Assembly: GCF_900103005.1 (NCBI RefSeq)
Contig: NZ_FMWL01000016.1
Location: forward strand, 1-64,000
Direction of reading: 5' to 3'
From: Acidaminobacter hydrogenoformans DSM 2784
GTDB lineage: Bacteria > Bacillota > Clostridia > Peptostreptococcales > Acidaminobacteraceae
DNA length: 64,000 nt
Every line of letters starts with the position of its first letter. Within the stretch, counting starts at the first letter, position 1. A program made the translations under genes and the position numbers. A model generated the notes under the pieces. It saw nothing but the letters and a program-made list of their open reading frames with translations. It had not been told where the DNA came from and did not search any database. Positions 42,181 to 50,405 of this stretch are shown piece after piece.

Positions 42181-43680
42181 TTACTTCCCGCGCGCCCTAA
42201 GGTTTGCTGTGAATTGCTTCACTTGCGGGATATTGGTGACAATCACCAGAATAGTGGCTGTCAGAAGAAATATCGTGATGGGCTTGCCGAACATGGACAG
42301 GAGCATATGGTCTGTAGAGGAAGCCAGGGAAACGGACCGTCTGAAGTTGGCGTCCATCATACTGCCAAGAACGATGGCCAGAATCATGGGGGCTGTTGGG
42401 TACTCTCTCAGGTTCATGACAAATCCAATGAGACCGAAGACAAACATTAGAATGACATCGAAAAGACGGTTGTTCGTCGCGAAAGAACCAACAACGCTCA
42501 GTACTGCGACCATCGGTAATAGAATGTTTTTAGGGACGGAAATCACTTTGCTGATTTTCGGTCCAACGATCCAGGCGAGAACCAACAGGGCAATGCAGCC
42601 AATGAAACCACCGGCCAAAATCGCGCTGAACATTTCGGGGCTTTCGATCAGGAACATTGGGCCCGGCTTGAGCCCGTGGATGTAGAAGACGGAGAGCAAA
42701 ATGGCTGTGACCGCATCCCCCGGTACCGCCAGGGTCAGCATTGGGATCAACGCGCCACCTATGCACGCGTTGTTCGCGGATTCGCTGGCGACAATGCCCT
42801 CCACGGCACCTTCGCCAAATGGCGTTTCAGGATTCTTGACGATCCGCTTGGCCTCATTGTAGGCAATGAATGCAGCAACTGGGCCGCCCGCGCCAGGAAG
42901 AGCGCCAATAATGGTGCCGATGGTCGAGGTATACATTGAGAGTTTCCAATGTTTCAGCAGGTTTTTAAGCTTCACCTTGGATTTGTCCACCTGCATGACA
43001 ATTTGCTGAAAATTATTGGTGTAGACCACACTTAAGACTTCTGAAAATCCAAAAAGTCCTATGAGTGCCGGTACGACGGCGATTCCGGATTGCAAATTAT
43101 AGATGCCCATGACCATTCTCGGAGTGCCTACAATGGGATCAAGACCGATCATACTGACGACAAGGCCAAATGCCGCGCTGAGCAAGCCTTTGGTATAGTT
43201 TTTCGAGGTGACGGCGCCTACTGTTGCGAGTCCAAACAAAGCCAGCAGAAAATAGTCCATGGGTGTAAATTTCAAAGCGATATTGGAAACAGGCTTTGCA
43301 ATAACCATCAAAGCAATTAATCCGAACGCGCTGCCTATGAAGGAATACATGGAGGCGAAGGACAAGGCCACATGGGACTTGTTTTTAATGGCCAGAGGGT
43401 GGCCGTCCAAGGTCGTGACGACGGAAGATGGCGCTCCAGGAATATTGATCAGGATCGCGGAGATCGCACCTGAATATACACCGACCACGTAAACTCCCAT
43501 GATGGTTGCCAAGGCATCCACGGTGTTCCAGCTGTAGGTAATCGAAACCAAAAGCGCTGTAGCCATGGAAACAGACAGGCCAGGAATCGATCCTACAAAC
43601 AATCCGGCGACGGCGCCCATAAATACAAAGACAACAAACCTTATATCAATAACCGAAAATATTCCTAAAATTGTATCCAT
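42181..43680 (-). CDS. tctA: Tripartite tricarboxylate transporter, large permease TctA
   Basis: A 499-residue membrane protein with about 12 spans. TctA signatures include VAGLFVGSIPGLSVSMATALLVSIT near the start, GVYSGAISAILINIPGAPSSVVTTLDG, and the second related re-entrant region GALPGAGGPVAAFIAYNEAKR. It forms the channel of a secondary, binding-protein-dependent importer for tricarboxylates or related acids. ATG 43680 lies behind AAGGAG. Last gene of tctC-tctB-tctA. Confidence 0.94.
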   Translation of the reverse strand: MDTILGIFSVIDIRFVVFVFMGAVAGLFVGSIPGLSVSMATALLVSITYSWNTVDALATIMGVYVVGVYSGAISAILINIPGAPSSVVTTLDGHPLAIKNKSHVALSFASMYSFIGSAFGLIALMVIAKPVSNIALKFTPMDYFLLALFGLATVGAVTSKNYTKGLLSAAFGLVVSMIGLDPIVGTPRMVMGIYNLQSGIAVVPALIGLFGFSEVLSVVYTNNFQQIVMQVDKSKVKLKNLLKHWKLSMYTSTIGTIIGALPGAGGPVAAFIAYNEAKRIVKNPETPFGEGAVEGIVASESANNACIGGALIPMLTLAVPGDAVTAILLSVFYIHGLKPGPMFLIESPEMFSAILAGGFIGCIALLVLAWIVGPKISKVISVPKNILLPMVAVLSVVGSFATNNRLFDVILMFVFGLIGFVMNLREYPTAPMILAIVLGSMMDANFRRSVSLASSTDHMLLSMFGKPITIFLLTATILVIVTNIPQVKQFTANLRARGK

Positions 43681-43692
43681 CTCTATCACTCC

Positions 43693-44226
43693 TTAAGGCA
43701 GCAAAACGTGCAGCAGCGATCTGAACGCTATGCTGATAAACAACGTTGACAGGACAGGGGTTAAAACCAGAACAGATGCTTTACGCACGCCCAGATACCA
43801 CATCAGGACAACCAGGAGCAAGATGGTGGCAACCTCGAAAATTGAAAGGGTGATGGCCAGGGAATAAATCATAATGGTCACTATTGGAATCTTGACGAGA
43901 GATAACACGGCATAATAAATTGAAATAATTGCGAATACAATCGCGACACCTTTGAGATTCGTCTTTTTCCGGACATCGCCAACTTCAGCAGCACCCTCAA
44001 ACCCAGTTTCAAGTTTAACTCTTCTCAATGACTGAAGGATCAGCGCAACTGACAGAAATCCAATCATGAAAGAAACAATTAACGGAAAGAGAGATGGCGA
44101 TTGCGCCCAATCCTTGTTGAAGCCTGCGTTGAAGGAAATGATGGCATAGGCGAAAAGGCCCAGGGCAACCACCAGAAAAACAATGCCATCTATGAGGTTC
44201 GCCCGACTTTTAGTCATTTTAATCAT
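43693..44226 (-). CDS. tctB: Tripartite tricarboxylate transporter, small permease TctB
   Basis: A 177-residue protein with four predicted spans (first at LIDGIVFLVVALGLFAYAI) and the loop SPSLFPLIVSFMIG typical of TctB. I place the start at ATG 44226 behind AAAGGA. A longer frame runs back into tctC but has no site and would add non-TctB sequence. It begins after the intercistronic hairpin at 44266-44293. Confidence 0.88.
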   Translation of the reverse strand: MIKMTKSRANLIDGIVFLVVALGLFAYAIISFNAGFNKDWAQSPSLFPLIVSFMIGFLSVALILQSLRRVKLETGFEGAAEVGDVRKKTNLKGVAIVFAIISIYYAVLSLVKIPIVTIMIYSLAITLSIFEVATILLLVVLMWYLGVRKASVLVLTPVLSTLFISIAFRSLLHVLLP

Positions 44227-44265
44227 TTTGAAAATCCTTTCTGTTCCCAACCGAAAGATATAAGC

Positions 44266-44293
44266 AGCGCACATATGCTCGCATATGTGCGCT
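44266..44293 (-). promoter_or_regulatory. Intercistronic hairpin between tctC and tctB
   Basis: AGCGCACATATG and CATATGTGCGCT are perfect 12-base arms around CTCG. No U-run follows, so it is more likely to protect the tctC mRNA 3' end or pause transcription than to terminate, giving more binding protein than permease. Confidence 0.7.
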
Positions 44294-44299
44294 ATTCTG

Positions 44300-45370
44300 T
44301 TATTCGATTCTTGGGATATTGAAGCTCTCAGGACTATTTTTCGCGACGCCATTGTCATACTGGAGCCAGCAAATCATAGACTCCCAATCTGCGTAAAACT
44401 GCTTCATTGACGCTTCGTCTGTATATTTTTCGTAAAGCTTGTCCGCGCCATTGCCCTCGACAAACGTATTCCATTCTTCTTCCTGGAATGAAGCATTGAC
44501 CTCTTCTCTAAGAATTTGAACGATTTCATCCGGCGTACCTACTTTGACCAGCATAGAAAGCGGTGTCAAAGGAATATCCAGATAGCTTTCAGCTTCAGGC
44601 ATCGCCTCTGTAAAGGCAGGAATATCCGGGTACTTTTCAAGCCTGTCGTTCGCAAATATCGCAAGAACTTTTACATCGCCACTGGTCATATAGCTAGTGA
44701 CAGAGGACAGATTGGCATTCGTAAAGTCAACTTGATCGCCGAGTACACCAAGAAGTGCATTGTTGCCGCTGTCAAAACCGGTCATAGCCACATCATATCC
44801 GAGCGCTTTAAGAATCAGACCCTGATTGTGGCCGCTGCCCCCTGGTCCGGAGTGAGACATGGTCACTTTGCCGGGCTTCTCTTTGATCGCTTGCAGCAAC
44901 TCTTCAATCGTATTGTATTTTGAATTCTTGGAAACAACAACGACCTTTGGATCGTTGACAACCGGAGAGATTGGCGTAAAGTCATTATAGGACAACTCAC
45001 TGGTGCCCATGGTGCGGTAGGTGCCAATAGTCTCTGCTGAGAAAAATATGGTGTAGCCATCTGCTGGAGCGTCATAGACAAATTTGGTGCCTATGGATCC
45101 GGACGCGCCGCTCATATTGTTGACGGTAATCGGAACGCCCAGCTTTTTCTCCAGCTGAACCGCCAGCATTCTTCCATAGGTGTCGGTGGATCCGCCCGGT
45201 GCATAAGGGACGATCATGGTAATAGCTTTTGTTGGATAGTCGACCTTGGCCGGTTCGTTTGCCGGTGCTTCATTTGGATTGTTCGTGGTCACACTGCATC
45301 CAAAAGCGAAAAGGCTCAGCGCCGCAGCGAGGGTAATTCCAAGTAAGGACTTAATGAATGATGTTTTCAT
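44300..45370 (-). CDS. tctC: Tripartite tricarboxylate transporter binding lipoprotein TctC
   Basis: A 356-residue lipoprotein (lipobox LFAFGC, Cys25). The Bug-fold begins YPTKAITMIVPYAPGGSTDTYGRMLA, followed by VNNMSGASGSIGT and the later PGKVTMSHSGPGGSGH, all typical for TctC. It captures an organic acid outside the membrane for TctAB. Substrate not readable from sequence. First gene of its operon. Confidence 0.93.
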   Translation of the reverse strand: MKTSFIKSLLGITLAAALSLFAFGCSVTTNNPNEAPANEPAKVDYPTKAITMIVPYAPGGSTDTYGRMLAVQLEKKLGVPITVNNMSGASGSIGTKFVYDAPADGYTIFFSAETIGTYRTMGTSELSYNDFTPISPVVNDPKVVVVSKNSKYNTIEELLQAIKEKPGKVTMSHSGPGGSGHNQGLILKALGYDVAMTGFDSGNNALLGVLGDQVDFTNANLSSVTSYMTSGDVKVLAIFANDRLEKYPDIPAFTEAMPEAESYLDIPLTPLSMLVKVGTPDEIVQILREEVNASFQEEEWNTFVEGNGADKLYEKYTDEASMKQFYADWESMICWLQYDNGVAKNSPESFNIPRIE

Positions 45371-45442
45371 AAATTTCCTCCTATCAAAAGTGGATGACCG
45401 TTGTTTCTGATCTCAATTTATCATCAAGCATTGTGAATGTCT

Positions 45443-45464
45443 AATACATGATATCTCATGTATT
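45443..45464 (-). promoter_or_regulatory. Inverted repeat upstream of tctC
   Basis: AATACATGA and TCATGTATT are perfect arms separated by TATC, about 75 bases upstream of the tctC start; suited to a regulator dimer. Confidence 0.5.
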
Positions 45465-45612
45465 ATGAACCTACAGGTCATCATTTCAGAGGCTTGTTGA
45501 TATTGCTGATCTCTATCGCTGTTTAGGGTAGCCTCGTGATAGATTATCCCTCTTAGATTTGTTTGATGCTTTCGCAATTTTCTGATATTCGGCGCCAGGG
45601 AAAGACGCGGTA

Positions 45613-45679
45613 ATTTTTGCCGATGGTCTCCTCCGGCCATCTCCCTCAGTATCGCAGAGATTTTTGAGGAGTACCAAAG
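45613..45679. repeat. Long dispersed repeat, copy 2
   Basis: Starts ATTTTTGCCGATGGTC, continues CTCCGGCCATC, CCTCAGTAT, GCAGAGATT and GTACCAAAG, parallel to 36435-36498. The first half is nearly identical, the last 20 bases diverged. Confidence 0.8.
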
Positions 45680-45711
45680 GGTTGGTAGATAGCCGATATT
45701 ATTTCAAACAG

Positions 45712-45748
45712 GAAATCCCCATTATCACATTGTGATAATGGGGATTTC
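45712..45748 (-). terminator. Terminator-like hairpin after the TRAP operon
   Basis: GAAATCCCCATTATCAC and GTGATAATGGGGATTTC are perfect 17-base arms around ATT, about 100 bases after the dctM stop. The trailing U-tract is poor, so it may act mainly as an RNA 3' end stabiliser. Confidence 0.65.
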
Positions 45749-45844
45749 TGTACCTTCTGAAATTCTCAACTAAACTCATGTATACAATAGTTTAAATTGG
45801 CCTTACTGAACTGTTTCATCAAAGAGATAAATTATAAAACTCCC

Positions 45845-47131
45845 CTATAACCCAAACAATCCCGGCAAAAACAGCGTAATCTGAGGAACAAACGTCACAA
45901 GGATCAGCGCAACTATCAGTGCCAATAAAAATGGCCAAATGGACTTCACAAGCGCTTCGAATTTCATCCCAGTGATCCCGCATGCCACAAACAAATTTGA
46001 GCCCACCGGCGGGGTTATAAATCCTACGGACAAATTGAAAATCATCATGATTCCAAAGTGATAGACATTAATCCCGTATTGGGCAACAATTGGGTACAGA
46101 ATTGGGCTAAGAATAATGATTGCAGTAAAAGTTTCCATGACACATCCTACGACCAGCAGTATCAAGTTGATTACGATAAGCAGAACTATGACGTTGCTGC
46201 TCATGGAAGTCAAAGCCTGTTCCACCATGGATGGAACGCCCTCAACCGTCAGTATTTTACCCAGGACAGAACCCGTCGCCACAACGATCAGTATGGAGGA
46301 GACAGTGATGGCGGAGCTGATAAACGCATTGGCGGACGCGCTTATAGTCAACTCTTTGTAAACAAATTTCCCAACAATAAATCCATAGACGCAGGCAACC
46401 ACCGCAGCCTCCGTAGCAGAGAAGACACCGCCATAGATTCCGCCTATGATAATCACAGGCACAAAAAGGGCCCAGATGGCATCGATACCACATTTTAAAA
46501 CGTTTTTCAGACTAAAGGATGCACTGTTGTTCTTGTACCCTTCTTTTCTCGCATAATAATAGACCGTCAGGATCAGTAAACCACCCGCCAGCAGTCCAGG
46601 TCCAATCCCGCCCATAAACATGTTGCCAGGAGAAGCGGCTGGAAGGGCGACGCAGTACATGATCATAGGAATGCTCGGCGGAATGATGGTTCCGAGGACT
46701 CCGGCTGCAGCCGTTAACGCCGTCGCGAAGGACAGCGGGTAGCCCTGTTCTTGCATAGCGGGAATCATAATGGTCCCGACAGCTGCTACGGTCGCTATTG
46801 CAGAGCCGCTGATCGCGCCAAAGAAAATACACGTCAACACAGTCACAATACCGAGTCCTCCTGTGAAGTGACCAACCATGGCGTTCGACAGATTAATCAG
46901 CCTTTTGGAAAGTCCCCCGCCCTCCATCAGAGAGCCCGCCAAAATGAAAAACGGAATTGCGATAAGTGGAAAACTGTTCATAGATGAAAAAATAGCTTGT
47001 GATATGTATTCAAGTCCCATCTCCCCGCCAGCAAAACCATAAAGACACAAAGCCATGCCGATGGCGACGCCAATAGGCACCGACAGAAAAACAAACAGCG
47101 CAAATGCGCCTAACAACAGAAAGATCAACAC
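45845..47131 (-). CDS. dctM: TRAP transporter large permease (DctM)
   Basis: A 428-residue, 12-span permease. DctM markers are VPIGVAIGMALCLYG, SFPLIAIPFFILAGSLMEGGG, FFGAISGSAIATVAAVGTIMIPAM, and GTIIPPSIPMIMYCV. It drives sodium-coupled uptake of an organic acid delivered by DctP. The start is GTG 47131 behind AGGTGA, eight bases after dctQ, giving a normal DctM length. GTG 47167 would overlap dctQ. Confidence 0.93.
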   Translation of the reverse strand: MLIFLLLGAFALFVFLSVPIGVAIGMALCLYGFAGGEMGLEYISQAIFSSMNSFPLIAIPFFILAGSLMEGGGLSKRLINLSNAMVGHFTGGLGIVTVLTCIFFGAISGSAIATVAAVGTIMIPAMQEQGYPLSFATALTAAAGVLGTIIPPSIPMIMYCVALPAASPGNMFMGGIGPGLLAGGLLILTVYYYARKEGYKNNSASFSLKNVLKCGIDAIWALFVPVIIIGGIYGGVFSATEAAVVACVYGFIVGKFVYKELTISASANAFISSAITVSSILIVVATGSVLGKILTVEGVPSMVEQALTSMSSNVIVLLIVINLILLVVGCVMETFTAIIILSPILYPIVAQYGINVYHFGIMMIFNLSVGFITPPVGSNLFVACGITGMKFEALVKSIWPFLLALIVALILVTFVPQITLFLPGLFGL

Positions 47132-47138
47132 GTTGCCA

Positions 47139-47630
47139 TCACCTGCCCGTCTCTTGTTTTCTTTCACTAAACAGCAGCTTTGTATCTACGATCAGCCGGT
47201 AAATACTCAGCATAAATCCAACCGGGATTGCAATTTGAATCATCCACATGGATAAACCAGTTGATTCTGACATTTGCGGCAGCACAAACATTAAACTATA
47301 GACTTTTTTTAGGGAGAAATAACTGAAGATGCCGCAAAAAATTATAAAAACCACATTGGACAGGACTTTAAGATAGAACTGATTCTTCTGTGAAACAAAG
47401 ACATACGCGAGCTCAACTTTGATATGGCGCCTCTTTTTAACAGCGAGTGAGATTCCAATAAATACTGACCAAATCAGCATGTAAGTCAACAAGTCCTGAC
47501 TCCAGGAAATGGAGTAGTTGACCACATACCTGAAGAAAATTTGAGCGGTCGCGATCAAAAGCATAGCAGTGTAAGTTACAATCAATAACCATTCCTCAAT
47601 ATGTTCATCCAACTGTCTTAAGAGTCTCAT
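47139..47630 (-). CDS. dctQ: TRAP transporter small permease (DctQ)
   Basis: A 163-residue protein with four membrane segments. EEWLLIVTYTAMLLIATAQIFFRYV and the block SWSQDLLTYMLIWSVFIGISLAVKKRRHIKVE are typical of DctQ, with the conserved Trp-x(2-3)-Glu/Gln region and the Arg-x-His. ATG 47630 follows GAGGAGG. It starts after the hairpin at 47699-47728. Confidence 0.93.
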   Translation of the reverse strand: MRLLRQLDEHIEEWLLIVTYTAMLLIATAQIFFRYVVNYSISWSQDLLTYMLIWSVFIGISLAVKKRRHIKVELAYVFVSQKNQFYLKVLSNVVFIIFCGIFSYFSLKKVYSLMFVLPQMSESTGLSMWMIQIAIPVGFMLSIYRLIVDTKLLFSERKQETGR

Positions 47631-47698
47631 GAACAACCTCCTCGTAAAACCTATTCCTTTATGCAGCTTTTATATCATGAAAGCTGCTCTTTTGATGT

Positions 47699-47728
47699 GT
47701 AAAAAGGTGTCGTTAGACACCTTTTTAC
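47699..47728 (-). terminator. Intercistronic attenuator between dctP and dctQ
   Basis: GTAAAAAGGTGTC and GACACCTTTTTAC are perfect 13-base arms around a 4-base loop. On the minus strand it ends CCTTTTTAC, like an intrinsic terminator. It lies 54 bases after dctP, and partial termination would yield excess binding protein. A second stem GCAGCTT/AAGCTGC sits just downstream. Confidence 0.75.
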
Positions 47729-47782
47729 TTATAGAGATTCACTTCAATATATGGGGGGATACCAGCCTTAACTTTCTTTTGG

Positions 47783-48853
47783 TTACTTGCTTTCAATTTC
47801 CTTGATCTTCGCTAATGCGCTTTCCAATAGTTCTTTGCCAATTTTTTCTTCAAAGTTTTTGTAAGTAGGCATGGCTTGATCGATAAAGGCTTGCCGCTCT
47901 TCATCCGTAAGTGTTGTAAATTCTGTAGTGGATTTTATGACGTCTATGGCCTCATTTTCAAGCTCTACCGCTAATTTTCTATTAATGTCTTGTGTGCTGA
48001 GAGAAGCTGCATCAAGGATGGCTTTGACATCCTCCGGATAAGCATTGTAAATCCCTGTATTGATGAACATGCCAACCGGGTCAAACGCGTGCTGGGTATC
48101 CGTTATGTATTTTTGCACCTCGTTGAATTTCATGCTTACAGTGTTGCTGAAGCTGTTTTCCTGGCCATCAATGGTTTTGGTTTGAAGACCGACATAAATA
48201 TCCCCATAAGGCAGTGGCGTTGGATTTGAGCCATAGGCTTTGAAGTAATCGAGCTGAACAGGATTGTCCAAAGTTCTTATTTTCAATCCTTTTAAATCAT
48301 CAGGATGTTTGACTGGCTTCACGTTATTGGAAACGTGGCGGTAGCCGCCGTCAAACACAGCTAACTGTTTGAAGCCTTTGTCTTCAATCTTGCTGGCAAT
48401 TTCTTTCGCCAGATCGCTGTCAAGGAATTCAAAAGCGACTTCTTTGCTGCTGAATAAGTATGGAAGATTGTACAGGAGGAAAGCGTCCGAAAATTGAGCG
48501 AAAGGTGGATAAATGTTGACACACATTTCAATGGTGCCGTCCTGAACACCATTAAAGATATCAGCGCTGCCGCCAAGGGATCCGCCTGGGAAGAGTTCGA
48601 CTTCAATACGTCCTTCTGACAAAGTTTCAACTTGTTCCTCAAAGTGTCTCATGGAACGGGTTGCAATATCTTGTTCAGGTGTGACAAGGCCGACCTTGAT
48701 CTTGAATTCTCCTTGCTTGACTTCCTTTTCTTCCGCTGCAGGTGTTTCAGTTGCTGGGGTTTCCGAAGCAGGCTGTTCCGTATTTGTCGTTGGCGCGCAG
48801 CCGGCAGCAAACAGCAAAACCGTCATGAGGATCAGAGCGAGCAATTTTTTCAT
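47783..48853 (-). CDS. dctP: TRAP transporter solute-binding lipoprotein (DctP)
   Basis: A 356-residue lipoprotein (LLFAAGC, Cys19) followed by a Thr/Glu-rich linker. The DctP fold shows FKIKVGLVTPEQDIATRSMRHFEEQV, the ligand-carboxylate region LKGLKIRTLDNPVQLDYFKAYGSNPTPLPYGDIYVGLQ with its conserved Arg, and IDGQENSFSNT. Ligand unknown; the divergent xanthine-dehydrogenase-type operon suggests it feeds that enzyme. Confidence 0.93.
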   Translation of the reverse strand: MKKLLALILMTVLLFAAGCAPTTNTEQPASETPATETPAAEEKEVKQGEFKIKVGLVTPEQDIATRSMRHFEEQVETLSEGRIEVELFPGGSLGGSADIFNGVQDGTIEMCVNIYPPFAQFSDAFLLYNLPYLFSSKEVAFEFLDSDLAKEIASKIEDKGFKQLAVFDGGYRHVSNNVKPVKHPDDLKGLKIRTLDNPVQLDYFKAYGSNPTPLPYGDIYVGLQTKTIDGQENSFSNTVSMKFNEVQKYITDTQHAFDPVGMFINTGIYNAYPEDVKAILDAASLSTQDINRKLAVELENEAIDVIKSTTEFTTLTDEERQAFIDQAMPTYKNFEEKIGKELLESALAKIKEIESK

Positions 48854-48938
48854 CCGTATTCTCCTTCGTTTTGAATTTTGTACAGTTTGAGTATAAAGAA
48901 ATCAGCCTCCAATAAATATGGACATTTGATGATACTTT

Positions 48939-49004
48939 ATGACTTTTTAATAACCAATTCTTTTATGATGTAATACTTTGTCATAGAAAAGTCATAAAAG
49001 TCAT
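48939..49004. promoter_or_regulatory. Shared operator candidate between dctP and the hydroxylase operon
   Basis: AAAAGTCAT occurs twice in tandem (48987-48995 and 48996-49004, period 9) and once inverted as ATGACTTTT (48939-48947). The three exact 9-mers sit in the 219-base divergent gap. Tandem direct repeats are the usual binding pattern of OmpR-type regulators, and one is encoded downstream at 52901. Confidence 0.6.
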
Positions 49005-49072
49005 GATGTGTAGTCAGAATCCACGAATAGAATGAAGGCAAAGATTTTACTATCTATCAGGAGGTTTGAGCC

Positions 49073-49537
49073 ATGGTGATCAATGCTGTTGTCAATGGGG
49101 TTACAGTCCAAAGAGAATGCAATCCTACTATGAGACTGCTGGATTTTTTACGTGATGAAATGGATCTGAAAAGTGTCAAAGAAGGCTGTGGCGAAGGGGA
49201 ATGTGGCTCGTGCACGGTACTCTTTGATCGCGAAGCCGTGACATCCTGCACTATGATGGCGGGTCAGATTAACGGTCATGAGGTTACCACCGTAGAAGGA
49301 CTGGACCATGCAGGTGAGCTTGAATCACTGGTCAACGCTTTTGTGAGCGCAGGCGCAATACAGTGCGGCTATTGCACGCCGGGAATGCTGATCTCCACGA
49401 AAGCCCTGCTTTATAAAAATCCAAATCCAACAGAGGATGAAATCAAGCGGGCACTTGAGGGCAATCTTTGCAGGTGCACTGGCTACAACAAAATCGTTGG
49501 TGCCATTAAGCTCGTAAGGGGTGAAACAAATGATTAG
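49073..49537 (+). CDS. Xanthine dehydrogenase-family 2Fe-2S subunit
   Basis: A 154-residue iron-sulfur subunit. The ferredoxin-type cluster is held by Cys39, Cys44, Cys47 (GCGEGECGSC) and Cys59. The second cluster uses Cys98, Cys101 (CGYC), Cys133 and Cys135 (CRC). It passes electrons between the molybdenum and FAD subunits. AGGAGG precedes the ATG. First gene of a three-subunit operon, overlapping the next gene by eight bases. Confidence 0.95.
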   Translation: MVINAVVNGVTVQRECNPTMRLLDFLRDEMDLKSVKEGCGEGECGSCTVLFDREAVTSCTMMAGQINGHEVTTVEGLDHAGELESLVNAFVSAGAIQCGYCTPGMLISTKALLYKNPNPTEDEIKRALEGNLCRCTGYNKIVGAIKLVRGETND

Positions 49538-50405
49538 CAGCGACTTTTATGCCCCCAACAATCTCAAGTCGCTGGCAGAAGCCCTTAAGGTGAAACGCGA
49601 GCGCCATGATGTCTACATAGTCGCCGGCGGCACGGATTTTTCAATCTTCCGAAAAAAACAACACCTTATGGATTTTTCAGTGATTGATTTAACTCAGATT
49701 GAGGAAATGAAAGAAATAACGTTGAAAGAGGATTTTATTGAGGTGGGCGCTGGGGTAACCATGACGAATGCTGAAAAGTCGCCCATTCTGAAACGCCATA
49801 CCCGAGCATTGACGGATGCCGCAGGTTGGATGGGATCGACTCAGATTAGGAATCGTGCGACCATCGGCGGAAATATGGCTAATGCGGCTCAATGTGCTGA
49901 TACCGTTACGGCATCCTGTGTGCTGAACGCCACAGTCGTTTTGATGAATGCCCATGGTCAGCTTAAGGAAATTCCGCTGGAAGCGTTTATTTTAGGGATC
50001 GGAGAGACTGCATTGGAAGCGGATGAAGCTCTGATTCGGATTCGTTATCCTTTGGTGGGACGTAACGTTTATTCTGGTTTTTCGAAGGTTGGCAGCAGAA
50101 AAAATATGAGTATTTCCAAGCTCAACCTGGCGATCCGGGTTGAGTTTAGCGATCAGCATGTTGAAAATGCCACATTTTGTTTTGGATCCATAGGCTCCAA
50201 AAGTATCTTGTCAAAGGCTATGTCAGAGCATTGCAGCGGACGGCTGTGGAATGAAACCTTGTTAAGCGAACTCCTGGAGCTGGGTTCACTCCAGGTGGAC
50301 GAGGCCATTCCAGGAAGAGACTCACGGCACTATAAGCGGGTTGCGGTAAAAGGTTTGATCAGTGATGTTTTTCAAGAGATCTCAGTGCAAAGGATGGGAC
50401 TTTGA
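49530..50405 (+). CDS. Xanthine dehydrogenase-family FAD-binding subunit
   Basis: A 291-residue flavoprotein subunit with the FAD loops IVAGGTDF and TQIRNRATIGGNMANAAQCAD, and a C-terminal CO-dehydrogenase flavoprotein-type domain (GFSKVGSRKNMSISKLNLAI). ATG 49530 lies behind AAGGGGTG and overlaps the 2Fe-2S gene end. One exact copy of the dispersed word (as GACCATCGGC, 49859) falls in the codons of the ATIGG motif, where it is explained by the conserved protein sequence. Confidence 0.94.
   Translation: MISSDFYAPNNLKSLAEALKVKRERHDVYIVAGGTDFSIFRKKQHLMDFSVIDLTQIEEMKEITLKEDFIEVGAGVTMTNAEKSPILKRHTRALTDAAGWMGSTQIRNRATIGGNMANAAQCADTVTASCVLNATVVLMNAHGQLKEIPLEAFILGIGETALEADEALIRIRYPLVGRNVYSGFSKVGSRKNMSISKLNLAIRVEFSDQHVENATFCFGSIGSKSILSKAMSEHCSGRLWNETLLSELLELGSLQVDEAIPGRDSRHYKRVAVKGLISDVFQEISVQRMGL

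Larger units (their letters stand above)
45371..45844. other. 474-bp intergenic region upstream of tctC
   Basis: No gene is supported. From left to right it holds a candidate operator for tctC (45443-45464), the second copy of a 65-bp repeat (45613-45679) and the terminator of the TRAP operon (45712-45748). The rest is AT-rich without visible structure. Confidence 0.6.

Noticed and set aside
45413..45640. 75-codon minus-strand frame upstream of tctC
   Set aside because: It lies across an operator-like dyad and the 65-bp repeat, has no ribosome site and no recognisable protein features.
49859..49868. Copy of the dispersed word in the FAD subunit gene as a repeat insertion
   Set aside because: It encodes the conserved RATIGGN flavin motif, so the protein sequence alone explains it.
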